A stretch of 40,263 nucleotides of DNA from JBBRTJ01 sp038244535 (lineage in GTDB: Bacteria > Actinomycetota > Acidimicrobiia > Acidimicrobiales > Ilumatobacteraceae). Shown one piece after another: positions 8,026 to 16,329 of the stretch (the stretch's first letter is position 1; every line of letters begins with the position of its first letter). Below the pieces are notes generated by a model that was given only the letters and a program-made list of their open reading frames with translations, had not been told where the DNA came from and made no database searches. Both the position numbers and the translations under genes were made by a program. The stretch lies in assembly GCA_038244535.1 (NCBI GenBank), contig JBBRTJ010000020.1, positions 1 to 40,263 on the forward strand. Reading direction: 5' to 3'.

Positions 8026-8727
8026 ATGGCTCTGCACCCGAACGGCGTTCACCACCTGGCGATCTCGACCCGTGACATCAAGGCCCAGATCGAGTTCTTC
8101 ACCGACGTGCTCGGCGGTGAGCTCAAGGCCCTCTACTGGATGCACGGTGTCGAGGGGACCTTCCACGGCTTCGTCGAGCTCAACCCATCGAGCTACATCG
8201 CCTTCGTCCAGCACCCGGGCAACCCCGACACGATCGAGCTGGGGGTGACGCACGCTGGCAATGCGGGCGGTCCGGTGGCCGCCGGAACGATGCAGCACGT
8301 CGCCTTCAGCGTCGACACCCTCGATGATCTGTATGCCATGCGTGACCGCATCCGCAGCCGAGGCGTGGTGGTGATGGGGCCGATCAACCACGGCATGTGC
8401 CAGTCGATGTACTTCGCCGGCCCCGAGGGTCTCGCGCTCGAGGTGGCAACCGGTTCGGGCATCGACGAACGGGCGTGGATCGACCCCGAGGTCGTGGCCC
8501 TGGCCGGCATCGAGGCGGGCGAGCTGGCCGGCTACATCGCGCCCGCCGACTACGAGCGACCCGAGCAGCCGGTGCGCCAGCCGGCCTACGACCCGACCAA
8601 GCCACACCTCGTGTACCCGCCTGCAACCTACGAGCGGATCCTGACGTTGCCCGACGAGGTCTTCTGGAGCTCGGTCGAGAACCAGCCCCCGGTCCACGTC
8701 GACGCCGAGGTGGGTGCGGCCAGCTGA
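8026..8727 (+). CDS. VOC-superfamily (glyoxalase/extradiol dioxygenase-like) protein
   Basis: This 233-residue protein has the paired beta-alpha-beta-beta-beta modules of vicinal-oxygen-chelate enzymes. Module one begins GVHHLAISTRDIKAQIEFFTD. Module two carries MQHVAFSVDTLDDLYAMRDR and ends with PEGLALEVAT. Candidate metal ligands are His9/His10, His in QHVAFSV and Glu in ALEVAT. A C-terminal extension of about 75 residues (YEROLE-like acidic/Pro segment ending VHVDAEVGAAS) is longer than in glyoxalase I. It diverges from the P450 gene across 46 bases, so the two may be co-regulated. The substrate is unknown. Confidence 0.8.
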   Translation: MALHPNGVHHLAISTRDIKAQIEFFTDVLGGELKALYWMHGVEGTFHGFVELNPSSYIAFVQHPGNPDTIELGVTHAGNAGGPVAAGTMQHVAFSVDTLDDLYAMRDRIRSRGVVVMGPINHGMCQSMYFAGPEGLALEVATGSGIDERAWIDPEVVALAGIEAGELAGYIAPADYERPEQPVRQPAYDPTKPHLVYPPATYERILTLPDEVFWSSVENQPPVHVDAEVGAAS

Positions 8728-8741
8728 CGCCGTCCCCACCA

Positions 8742-8785
8742 GCGTTGGGTCGATCGGCAGCGCTAGCCGTTGGCAATCGACCAGC
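8742..8785. repeat. Dispersed palindromic element, copy A (intergenic)
   Basis: The left arm GCGTTGGGTCGAT (8742-8754) and the right arm ATCGACC (8776-8782) flank a 21-base loop that can itself pair (CGGC with GCCG). The same 13-base left arm and 21-base spacing occur at 32840-32886. Here it lies between convergent genes and could also act as a terminator. Confidence 0.6.
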
Positions 8786-8795
8786 GGAGCCGGGC

Positions 8796-9326
8796 TCAAT
8801 CGGCGATCGTGCGGCCGAGGATGGCGAGGTCGATGGCGTTGGCGTCGAGGCGGGCGACCCCCGGCAGCCAGGCCCACCGCTCGAAGCCACGACTGGCGAA
8901 CAGCCGCAGGCTCGGCTCGTTGTGCCCGAACACGAACGCAAGGACGACCTCGAGATGAAGCGTCGGCGCATGCGCCAACGCCGCGTCCAACAGCAGCCCA
9001 CCGTCCCCGAGGCCGTGGCGGGCCGGCGCGAGGTAGACGCTCAGCTCGGCCGTCGCCTCGTACGCCGACCGACCGTAGAAGTCGCTGAAGCTCAACCAGC
9101 CGTCGATGGCACCGGCATCGTCGAGCACCCAGAGCGGGCGCCGGTTCTCGTCGTGCTCGTCGAACCACGGGCGGCGGCTGGCGGTGGTGACCGGTTCAGT
9201 GTCCGCGGTAGCGAGCCGGCCCGGGATCGACGCGTTGTAGATGCCGACGATTCGCTCGAGGTCGTCGAGCCGGGCTGACCGCAGGAGCCGGCCATCGGCG
9301 AGCACACGTTCCATGGTCGAGATCAT
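8796..9326 (-). CDS. GNAT N-acetyltransferase, phosphinothricin-acetyltransferase-like
   Basis: This 176-residue acetyl-CoA-dependent transferase opens with LRSARLDDLERIVGIYNASIPGRLATADTEPV. That pattern and the later LWVLDDAGAIDGWLSFSDFYGRSAYEATAELSVYL are typical of the Pat/MnaT subgroup. The acetyl-CoA loop is degenerate (APARHGLGDGGLLLD rather than RGxGxG), followed by VLAFVFGHNEPSLRLFASRGF. Members acetylate methionine sulfone/sulfoximine or other amino acids; the substrate here is unknown. Two Met codons (9326 and 9314) are possible starts and neither has a clear ribosome-binding site. It diverges from the GH25 gene. Confidence 0.8.
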   Translation of the reverse strand: MISTMERVLADGRLLRSARLDDLERIVGIYNASIPGRLATADTEPVTTASRRPWFDEHDENRRPLWVLDDAGAIDGWLSFSDFYGRSAYEATAELSVYLAPARHGLGDGGLLLDAALAHAPTLHLEVVLAFVFGHNEPSLRLFASRGFERWAWLPGVARLDANAIDLAILGRTIAD

Positions 9327-9392
9327 CGCGTTGGTACTACCGTCGGCCCCGCGTTGCTCTCATCAAACAGGAACCCCGAGAGGATCGCCCCA

Positions 9393-10418
9393 ATGGCTGT
9401 CACAGTGCTGCACGGCGTCGACACCAGCAAGTACCAGGGTTCCTGGGACAACCGGGGCTGCGCCACCGCGCTGGTGCCCGACGCACTCGGGTGGCGCTGG
9501 CAGGCGTTCAAGGCCACCCAGGACGACGACGAGCTGGACCCCGCGTTCGTGCGTGAGTGGGCCGATGCCGGCCAGGTCGCAGGCGTAGCTCGCATCGCGT
9601 ACCACTTCGTCGGACTCGCCGATCCGGCCCGGCAGGCGGCCTACTTCGCCGAGGCGATCGCTCGCGTCGGCGGGCTGCGAGCAACTGACACCGTCATGAT
9701 CGACGTCGAACCCGACAAGGGTGCCGGCGTCGGCGAGGTGCCCGGCGACCACGTCGCCGCCGTGCTGCGCCAGCTCGGCGCCTGGCTCGACCGGCGCCCG
9801 CTGGTCTACGTCGGCGCGTTCCACCCGGCGGCCTCACACCCCTTCGTGCAGCAGTTCCCGTGGGCCCTGCCGTGGTGGCAGTCGAACCAGCTCCCGAGCA
9901 CCCGCGCGCTCCTCGGCGTCGGCGTGAGCAGCCGCGTCGCCCAGTGGCCGGTGGTCCTGTGGCAGTTCGGGTTGGCGTCGGTGCCAGGGGCGGCCGCGCC
10001 GATCGACGCCGACATGGTGATCGACGCCCATCGCATGGTCCTCACAGCATCGAGCGAGCCGCCAGCGGCCGTTCAACCCTCGGCCGTTCAGCCTTCGACT
10101 CGACCGGTGTCGGTGCCGGCCGCCCACGGCGGGCCCCCGTCAGCGGCGCTGTTCCCGCTGCTGAGCGGTCACTGGTTCGGCACGGAGAGCGCCGATCCTC
10201 GCAACCACTCGGGGGCAGTGGCGGCCGACCACCCCCTGGTCGAAGCGGTGCAGCAGCGCTTCGCCGATCGGGGGTGGCGTCTCGTCCCCACTGGCCACTT
10301 CGGCGACGAGACGCTGCGGGTCGTGCTGGCCTTCCAGCGAGAGAAGGGCCTCGGCATCGACGGCCACGTCGGTCCCGAGACGTGGACGGCACTGTGGAGC
10401 GCCCCGATCACACCCTGA
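9393..10418 (+). CDS. GH25 lysozyme-like endolysin with C-terminal peptidoglycan-binding domain
   Basis: This 341-residue protein starts with HGVDTSKYQG and carries the GH25 acidic pair in MIDVEPDKG (Asp104, Glu106), with Asp10 also conserved. Residues about 1-215 form the catalytic barrel that cuts MurNAc-GlcNAc bonds. A Pro/Ser/Val-rich linker (about 220-260) leads to a PG_binding_1 domain at about 282-338 (FGDETLRVVLAFQREKGLGIDGHVGPETWTALW). I chose the ATG at 9393, preceded by AGAGGA. No signal peptide is visible, so export is unexplained; phage endolysins share this build, but no holin or other phage gene is nearby. Confidence 0.85.
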   Translation: MAVTVLHGVDTSKYQGSWDNRGCATALVPDALGWRWQAFKATQDDDELDPAFVREWADAGQVAGVARIAYHFVGLADPARQAAYFAEAIARVGGLRATDTVMIDVEPDKGAGVGEVPGDHVAAVLRQLGAWLDRRPLVYVGAFHPAASHPFVQQFPWALPWWQSNQLPSTRALLGVGVSSRVAQWPVVLWQFGLASVPGAAAPIDADMVIDAHRMVLTASSEPPAAVQPSAVQPSTRPVSVPAAHGGPPSAALFPLLSGHWFGTESADPRNHSGAVAADHPLVEAVQQRFADRGWRLVPTGHFGDETLRVVLAFQREKGLGIDGHVGPETWTALWSAPITP

Positions 10419-10424
10419 GGGCGC

Positions 10425-10790
10425 TCAGTGAGGGTGGTCGGGGTCCGGCGCCAGCCCCCCGGCTCGGTCGAGGTGCTCGGCGAGCTCGTCGACCGAACCG
10501 ATCCGGGGGCTGAGGTTCTCGGCCCGGTAGCTGGCACGGGCCACGAGGTGCGCAGCGATCGGTGTCGTGACGAGCTGGAACGCACCGACGATCAGCAACT
10601 TGGTGACCGCCCCGCTGGAGTGCAGCACGATGCCCACGCCGAGCAGCACCAGCAGCAGGCCGAGGGTGGTGGCCTTGCTGGTGGCGTGCATGCGCGAGAA
10701 GGCGTCGGGCAGCTTCAGCACGCCCAAGGCCCCGATCAGGCACAACAGGGCTCCGAGCAGCATCACCGCTTCGGCGATCGAGTCAGCCAT
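10425..10790 (-). CDS. mnhG: Mrp-type Na+/H+ antiporter subunit G
   Basis: This 121-residue membrane protein has three hydrophobic segments (AVMLLGALLCLIGALGVLKLPD, TTLGLLLVLLGVGIVLH, LLIVGAFQLVTTPIAAHLVARASY). The PDxFSRMHA motif, typical of MnhG/PhaG, is in LKLPDAFSRMHATSKATTLG. The C-terminal 35 residues are hydrophilic and His/Asp-rich. It is the last gene of the leftward mrp operon and starts two bases after the mnhF stop. Confidence 0.9.
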   Translation of the reverse strand: MADSIAEAVMLLGALLCLIGALGVLKLPDAFSRMHATSKATTLGLLLVLLGVGIVLHSSGAVTKLLIVGAFQLVTTPIAAHLVARASYRAENLSPRIGSVDELAEHLDRAGGLAPDPDHPH

Positions 10791-10792
10791 CA

Positions 10793-11044
10793 CTACGCCC
10801 CTCTCGACTCGATGAGGCGGGCGATGGCGCTCGTGCCGACGAAGCCGACGATGGCGACCACGACGAGCACGCTGAGCCACACGTCGTCGCCCTGCCGCGC
10901 CGCGACGACGGCGGTGGCGGCGACGGTCACCGTGACCAGGCCGTCGAGGGCGAGCACCCGATCGGGGAGGCTCGGACCGCGCACCAAGCGGGCCAGGAAC
11001 CCGGCGCCGGCCAGGGCCAGGACGGTGAAGATGAGCGGGTACAT
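10793..11044 (-). CDS. mnhF: Mrp-type Na+/H+ antiporter subunit F
   Basis: This 83-residue protein has three transmembrane helices. The family motif RLVRGPSLPDRVLALD follows the first helix, as in MnhF/PhaF proteins. The ATG at 11044 overlaps the mnhE stop by one base (TGATG), indicating coupled translation within the operon. Confidence 0.92.
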   Translation of the reverse strand: MYPLIFTVLALAGAGFLARLVRGPSLPDRVLALDGLVTVTVAATAVVAARQGDDVWLSVLVVVAIVGFVGTSAIARLIESRGA

Positions 11045-11529
11045 CAGTCGCCTACCGGTGCGATGGCCCGAAGCACCCGGTCCTGAATTGCGCCCAGCTC
11101 AGACCGCAGCGCCTCTGGGTCAGGCGCCTTCAGCGCATGGACGAACAGGAGCCGGGCCTCGAGATCGACCTCGATGGACAGCGTCCCCGGTGTGAGGGTG
11201 ATGACGTTGGCCAGGATCGTCGCGCACAACCGAGAGCCGGTGCGCAGGGGCACCGCGACCACGCCGGGCACGATCCGCGAGCCGGGCCGGACGATCTCCC
11301 AGGCCACCACCACGTTGGCCTTGACCAGCTCGACGACGAACCACAGCACGAGGCTGACCATGGCCAGCGGGTGCACGACGTGCCGGTCAGCCGAGCCGGC
11401 GCTGCCCTTCAGCAGCAGCGCCAGCGCCAGCGCCACGCCGATGCCGGTCATGAGGTTGGCCCACGAGGGCGAACCCCAGAGCCCGACCCACACCGCCACC
11501 ACCACCAGGAAGGCGACGGGCCGCATCAT
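11044..11529 (-). CDS. mnhE: Mrp-type Na+/H+ antiporter subunit E
   Basis: This 161-residue protein has two or three N-terminal membrane helices (VAFLVVVAVWVGLWG, LMTGIGVALALALLL, LVLWFVVELVKANVVVAWEI). A cytoplasmic domain follows with the MnhE landmarks RTGSRLCATILANVITLTPGTLSIEVD. The ATG at 11529 overlaps the mnhD stop (ATGA); a second ATG follows immediately at 11526. Confidence 0.92.
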   Translation of the reverse strand: MMRPVAFLVVVAVWVGLWGSPSWANLMTGIGVALALALLLKGSAGSADRHVVHPLAMVSLVLWFVVELVKANVVVAWEIVRPGSRIVPGVVAVPLRTGSRLCATILANVITLTPGTLSIEVDLEARLLFVHALKAPDPEALRSELGAIQDRVLRAIAPVGD

Positions 11530-13019
11530 CCGAGCACCGCCTTGACGTAGGAGGACGGTTCGAGCAGGTCGGCGGCGGCCCGCTCGCACAGGCCGTACAG
11601 CGGTCCGGCGAGGGCGGCGATGGCGAGGCCGGCCACCACCAGCGTGGCGGTTGAGGCGATCATCAGCGGCGGCCCACCGAGACGGCCGAGCGCCATCACA
11701 GGAGCGCGCTCGGGGGTCTCGTCGGGCTCACCCCAGAACGAGCCGGCCCAGATCTTGGACATCGAGAACAACGTGAGCAGGCTCACGGCGAGGCTGATGG
11801 CGACCACCCACCACTGCTGGACCGCGAAGCCGCTCTGCACCAGGCCGAGCTTGGCCACGAACCCCGACAACGGGGGGACGCCCGCCATGCTGAGCGCTGG
11901 GATGAGGAACAGCACCGCCACGACCGGCGCCGTGCGCTGCAGGCCGCCGAGGCGCGAGAGTCGAGACGAGCCGCCGGCATGCTCGATGAGGCCAGACGTC
12001 AGCAGCAAGGTCGTCTTCGTGACGATGTTGTGGATCACGAACAGCACGGTGGCCGCCAGCGCGGACACCGTGAAGAAGCCGAGGCCGACGATCATGTAGC
12101 CGACCTGGCTGATGATGTGGAACGACAGGATCCGCTTGACGTCGCCCTGCGCGATCGCACCGAACACGCCGATCACCATGGTGAGCGAACCGAGCGTGAG
12201 GAGCAGCACGACAGGGCGGTGCTCGACCGGGAACAGCAGGGTCTGGCTGCGGATGATGGCGTACACACCGACCTTGGTGAGCAGACCCGCGAACAGCGCG
12301 GTGATCGGCGACGGGGCCGTCGGGTAGCTGTCGGGCAGCCAGAAGAACAGCGGGAAGAGCCCGGCCTTGACGCCGAAGACGAGCAGGAGCAGCACCGCGA
12401 ACGCTCCCTGCACCCCGCCGGGCAGCTCGGCGATCCGCAGCGAGAGCTGTGCGAGGTTGACCGTGCCCGTGGCCGCGTAGATCAGGCCCACGGAGGTGAG
12501 GAGCATGATTGATGCGAGCAGGCTGATGACGACGTAGGTCATGCCGTTGCGAACCCGTTCGCCCTCACCGCCGATCGTGATCAGCCCGTAGCTGGCCCCC
12601 AGCATCACCTCGAACGACACGAACAGGTTGAACAGGTCGCCAGTGACGAAGGCCAGCGCCACGCCGGCCCCGACCAGCAGGTAGAGCGGGTGGAAGGCCG
12701 GGTGCTCGCGGGCCACCGACGGCTGACCGACGGCGTACACCATCACCGTCAGGAAGATCCCGGCGGCGACGACGAGCATGATCGCCGAGAGGCGGTCGGC
12801 AATCAGCGTGATGCCAAACGGCGCGGCCCAGCCGCCCGCCTGCGACACGACGTGGCCATCGCGATCGACGCGGATCAGCAGCAGCACCGCGTCGATCAGC
12901 ACGGCCACGAGGACCACCATCGACACCAGCCGCTGCCAGCGCGGGTGGGCCCACAGGATCATCGCGATCGCCGCCCCCAGAAGGGGCGTGATCACCGGGA
13001 CGGCGAGGAGCGCGTTCAC
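11526..13019 (-). CDS. mnhD: Mrp-type Na+/H+ antiporter subunit D (NuoN/NuoM-like)
   Basis: This 497-residue polytopic protein of the proton-translocating NADH-dehydrogenase subunit family has about 14 helices. Family landmarks include LFNLFVSFEVMLGASYGL with the conserved membrane Glu, KAGLFPLFFWLPDSYPTAPSPITALFAGLLTKVGVYAI with the key Lys residues, and LSFHIISQVGYMIVGLG. Together with MnhA it forms the ion-translocating part of the complex. It starts at a GTG (13019) that overlaps the mnhC stop by GTGA. Confidence 0.94.
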   Translation of the reverse strand: MNALLAVPVITPLLGAAIAMILWAHPRWQRLVSMVVLVAVLIDAVLLLIRVDRDGHVVSQAGGWAAPFGITLIADRLSAIMLVVAAGIFLTVMVYAVGQPSVAREHPAFHPLYLLVGAGVALAFVTGDLFNLFVSFEVMLGASYGLITIGGEGERVRNGMTYVVISLLASIMLLTSVGLIYAATGTVNLAQLSLRIAELPGGVQGAFAVLLLLVFGVKAGLFPLFFWLPDSYPTAPSPITALFAGLLTKVGVYAIIRSQTLLFPVEHRPVVLLLTLGSLTMVIGVFGAIAQGDVKRILSFHIISQVGYMIVGLGFFTVSALAATVLFVIHNIVTKTTLLLTSGLIEHAGGSSRLSRLGGLQRTAPVVAVLFLIPALSMAGVPPLSGFVAKLGLVQSGFAVQQWWVVAISLAVSLLTLFSMSKIWAGSFWGEPDETPERAPVMALGRLGGPPLMIASTATLVVAGLAIAALAGPLYGLCERAAADLLEPSSYVKAVLG

Positions 13020-13432
13020 TGCGCCGCCTCGTCGGCGGCCTGGGCCAGCTCCAGCGCCTCGTCGTCGACGACGTCCTCGTCGAGGGCGCCCTCACGGGCG
13101 ATGAGGCGGTCCTCGATGTCGTCCTCGACGAGGTCGTTGGCCGTCTGCAACCAGCTCCGGTAGGCCAGCGCCAGCAGGAACGCCGTGATCCCGAACGTGA
13201 TCACGATGGCGGTGAGGATGAAGGACTGCGGGAGGGGATCGCTCACCGCAGCCTCTCCGTCGCCGACGAACGCGGGCCGGCCGCTCGCTCCGCCCGACAC
13301 GAGCAGCACGACGTTGCCACCGTGACCGATCAGGCCGATGCCGATGATGATGCGGCTGAGGAGACGCTGCATCACCAGGTAGCTGCCCAGAGCGAACAGC
13401 GACCCGGCGAGCACTGCGAGCACGATGCTCAC
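13016..13432 (-). CDS. mnhC: Mrp-type Na+/H+ antiporter subunit C (NuoK-like)
   Basis: This 138-residue protein resembles NuoK: LFALGSYLVMQRLLSRIIIGIGLIGHGGNVVLLV, then DPLPQSFILTAIVITFGITAFLLALAYR, the usual DPLPQALVLTAIVI-type motif. A hydrophilic, acidic C-terminal tail (DLVEDDIEDRL onward, about 40 residues) is an extension. The start is the GTG at 13432, overlapping the mnhAB stop by GTGA. The frame is open much further upstream, but that part is antisense-type shadow of the mnhAB frame. Confidence 0.92.
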   Translation of the reverse strand: MSIVLAVLAGSLFALGSYLVMQRLLSRIIIGIGLIGHGGNVVLLVSGGASGRPAFVGDGEAAVSDPLPQSFILTAIVITFGITAFLLALAYRSWLQTANDLVEDDIEDRLIAREGALDEDVVDDEALELAQAADEAAQ

Positions 13433-16215
13433 GACGCCACCTCGCTCGGCCCGAACGACTCGAGGATGGCGGCGACGACGCCGATCACCACGACGAACAC
13501 CCCGGCGTCGAAGGCCAGTGCCGAAGTGACATGGACCACCCCGAGCACAGGCAGGTCGATCGAGCCCTTCGCGCTCGACAGCACGCCGTGACCGAGCAGC
13601 AGGGGGACGAGCGCGGTGGCGGCCGACAGGGCCAGTCCCGATCCGATGACCGTGGTGGGACGCAGACGCACGATGGCCCGCACAGCCTCGATGCCGCCGG
13701 CCACGAACACCAGGGCCAGCGCGGCTCCGGCCACCAGCCCGCCGGCGAACCCACCACCCGGCTGGTTGTGCCCGGCGAAAAGGAAGTAGAGGGCGAGCAC
13801 GAGGGCGGCCGGCACCACAACCCTCACGGTGGGGTCGAGCAGAGGCGAGCTCCAGTGGCGCGGATGCCGTGCGGACCCGGACGCGGAGCCCGACGCGGAC
13901 CCGGTCCCGACTCGTCCTGCCGCATCCCGAGCCAGCGCCAGGCTCATGATGCCGGCGGCGGCGCCGACCAACAGGCTGATCTCGCCGAGGGTGTCGAGGC
14001 CACGGAAGTCGACGAGGATCACGTTGACGACGTTGGCACCGCCCCCGAGCGACACCGAGCGGTCGATGAGCGCCTGCGCGATCGACGGGGATGTCCGCAC
14101 CGAGGTGGCCACGATCGTGAAAGCCGTGACCATCACGCCGATCACGGCCGCCACGCCCAGCCTCAGTCCCTGGGACCGGCGGAGCGGTCGGTGCTCGAAC
14201 CGGTCCGGGAGGAACCGCAGCACGAGCACGAACACGACGGTGGACAGCGTCTCGATGGCGAACTGCGTGAGCGCCAGGTCCGGAGCACCCTGCACGACGA
14301 ACAGCAGGGCCATGGCGTAGCCCACGGCTCCGAGGCAGATGGCGGCGGCGATTCGGCGGCGCACTGCGGTGGCGGCGGCTGCCGCGACAACGATCATGAC
14401 AGCGACCACGGCCTGCCAAGGCGTCTCGGCCCAGACGGGCCAGACGGGCCACGGGGCACGGGCGAGCAGGACCGTCAGCGGCACGCCCGCCACCACCAGC
14501 AGCACCACACCGGAGTAGATCGGCAGGGATCCGCTCTGCGCAACCGCGGTGGTCCGGTCGGCGGTCCGGTTCAGGCCCCGTAGGAGCGCCGAGAACGTGC
14601 CCGCCCCGGTCGGTGCCCGCTCGCCGAGCGAACGACTGGCCACTTCGATCGGCTGGCGCTCGGCGAACACGAGGGCACCGGCGGCGAGCGTGACCAGCGA
14701 CAGCACCAGGGACGCGTTGAGGCCGTGCCACACCGCAAGGTGGACGCCCTCGGCCAGCGGGGCGATCGCCCCGGCCGCGCTCTGCACGAGCGAGTCGGCC
14801 AGCCCGGGGACCAGGCCCAGCAGCACCGTCAGCGCGGCCAGCCCGACCGCCGGGGCGAGGAAGGCCAGGGTTGGCGCCCCCACCAATGGCGGGGCCTCGG
14901 CGGCGGATGAGTCGTGGGCGAAGGTGACCCTGAACGCTCCCCACACGAACAGCGCCGAGTAGGCCACGGTCAGGGCCGAACCGACGACCAACCCGGCGAG
15001 CACGATGGTGGCCCAGACCGCGCCGACGTCGAGGAACGCCTCGTAGGCGAGCTCCTTGGCCACGAAGCCGAACAGGAGCGGCACCGCCGCCATCGAGGCG
15101 GCGCTCACCACTGCGACCACCGCGGTGGGTCGCCACGCCCTACCGAGCCCGCCGAGCTGGCGCAGGTCGCGCGTGTGGGCCTGGTGGTCGATCATCCCGA
15201 CCACCATGAACAGGGCGCTCTTGAACAGCCCGTGGGCCAGCAGCACGGCACAGCCCGCGGTCGACGCCGCCGAGAAGCCGGCGCCGAACAGCACCGTCAG
15301 AAAGCCGAGCTGGCTGACCGTGCCGTACGCGAGCAAGAGCTTCAGGTCGTGCTGGCGCAACGCCCGCACGCCGCCGAGCACCATCGTGGCCAGCCCGACC
15401 GAGAGCACGAGGGGACGCCACACGCCGACCGAGGCGAAGGGCACCGCGAAGCGGGCGATCACCACGATGCCGGCCTTCACCATCGTGGCGGAGTGGAGGT
15501 AGGCGCTGATCGGTGTCGGGGCCGCCATCGCTCCGGGGAGCCAGAACGAGAACGGCAGTTGCGCCGACTTCGTGAAGGCGCCGATGAGGACGAGCACCAG
15601 CCCGACGGTCACCGTCGCTCCTGAGGGCGGGTCGGCCAGGATTCGACTGAGCTCGTACGTGCCAGCCGACTGACCGATGAGCACGATCCCGGCCAGCAGG
15701 CACAGGCCACCCGCTCCGGTGACGAGCAGGGCCTGCAGCGCGGCGCCGCGCGCCCGGGCCGACCTGTCCTCCCACCCGATCAGCAGGTACGACGAGACCG
15801 TGGTGAGCTCCCAGCACACGAACAGGGTGAGGAGGTCGTCGGCTACGACGAGGCCGAACATCGCTCCCGCGAACAGGGTGAGGGCCCCGGCGAGCCGACC
15901 CAGGCCGGCGGTGTCGGCCGCGAAGTAGCGCATCGAGTAGAGGCAGACCAGGACGCCGACACCGCCGATGAGCAGGGCCATGAGCAGGCCGAGGCCGTCC
16001 AGGCGCAGTCGCAGGGTGAGGCCGAGCTCGCTGACCCAGCCGACGCTGGCCGTCGGCAGGTTCCCGTCGGCCACCGCGGCCACGTTGGCCACCGCATAGG
16101 CCAGCGTTCCCGCCACCGGCAGCGCCACGAGCAGGAACACGCGCCGGCCGAGCCGGGCGGCGGCCAGGGGTGCGATCACCGCCACCAAGGCGTGCAGGAC
16201 GAGGATCACGAGCAC
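13429..16215 (-). CDS. mnhAB: Mrp-type Na+/H+ antiporter fused subunits A and B
   Basis: This 928-residue polytopic protein is the first gene of the operon. The N-terminal part (to about residue 480) is NuoL/MnhA-like: FVCWELTTVSSYLLIGWED, then KSAQLPFSFWLPGAMAAPTPISAYLHSATMVKAG. The middle carries the MnhA C-terminal/MbhE-like portion (APDLALTQFAIETLSTVVFVLVLRFLP). The last ~150 residues are MnhB: FRGLDTLGEISLLVGAAAG, a GSASGSASGSA linker, then LYFLFAGHNQPGGGFAGGLVAG. A-B fusion is known in PhaAB/ShaAB-type operons. It starts at GTG 16215; TAGGTT lies 9 bases upstream. The complex exports Na+ in exchange for H+ and supports pH and salt homeostasis. Confidence 0.93.
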   Translation of the reverse strand: MLVILVLHALVAVIAPLAAARLGRRVFLLVALPVAGTLAYAVANVAAVADGNLPTASVGWVSELGLTLRLRLDGLGLLMALLIGGVGVLVCLYSMRYFAADTAGLGRLAGALTLFAGAMFGLVVADDLLTLFVCWELTTVSSYLLIGWEDRSARARGAALQALLVTGAGGLCLLAGIVLIGQSAGTYELSRILADPPSGATVTVGLVLVLIGAFTKSAQLPFSFWLPGAMAAPTPISAYLHSATMVKAGIVVIARFAVPFASVGVWRPLVLSVGLATMVLGGVRALRQHDLKLLLAYGTVSQLGFLTVLFGAGFSAASTAGCAVLLAHGLFKSALFMVVGMIDHQAHTRDLRQLGGLGRAWRPTAVVAVVSAASMAAVPLLFGFVAKELAYEAFLDVGAVWATIVLAGLVVGSALTVAYSALFVWGAFRVTFAHDSSAAEAPPLVGAPTLAFLAPAVGLAALTVLLGLVPGLADSLVQSAAGAIAPLAEGVHLAVWHGLNASLVLSLVTLAAGALVFAERQPIEVASRSLGERAPTGAGTFSALLRGLNRTADRTTAVAQSGSLPIYSGVVLLVVAGVPLTVLLARAPWPVWPVWAETPWQAVVAVMIVVAAAAATAVRRRIAAAICLGAVGYAMALLFVVQGAPDLALTQFAIETLSTVVFVLVLRFLPDRFEHRPLRRSQGLRLGVAAVIGVMVTAFTIVATSVRTSPSIAQALIDRSVSLGGGANVVNVILVDFRGLDTLGEISLLVGAAAGIMSLALARDAAGRVGTGSASGSASGSARHPRHWSSPLLDPTVRVVVPAALVLALYFLFAGHNQPGGGFAGGLVAGAALALVFVAGGIEAVRAIVRLRPTTVIGSGLALSAATALVPLLLGHGVLSSAKGSIDLPVLGVVHVTSALAFDAGVFVVVIGVVAAILESFGPSEVAS

Positions 16216-16329
16216 TGCGCGAACAACCTAGGAGACGACCGATCCATGGACCGACACCGCCACCGGCGGCCCCGCGGCGGCCAAGATGGGCACCGCCCGG
16301 CACCACCCGGGCACGGAGAGGGGATCGAC

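Noticed and set aside
7927..9168. 413-codon frame opposite the VOC and GNAT genes
   Set aside because: It crosses two supported genes and has no recognisable domain.
9393..10418. GH25 enzyme as a sign of a prophage
   Set aside because: No structural, lysis-cassette or integrase gene is adjacent, and the neighbours are housekeeping or metabolic genes.
13433..15136. Long upstream extension of the mnhC frame
   Set aside because: Arg-rich sequence out of frame within mnhAB. Only the part from GTG 13432 encodes the NuoK-like protein.
16216..16329. Riboswitch or ion-sensing leader upstream of mnhAB
   Set aside because: The gap is about 114 bases, shared with the amidase, and I could not fit a known riboswitch; the apparent mnhAB start is nearly leaderless.
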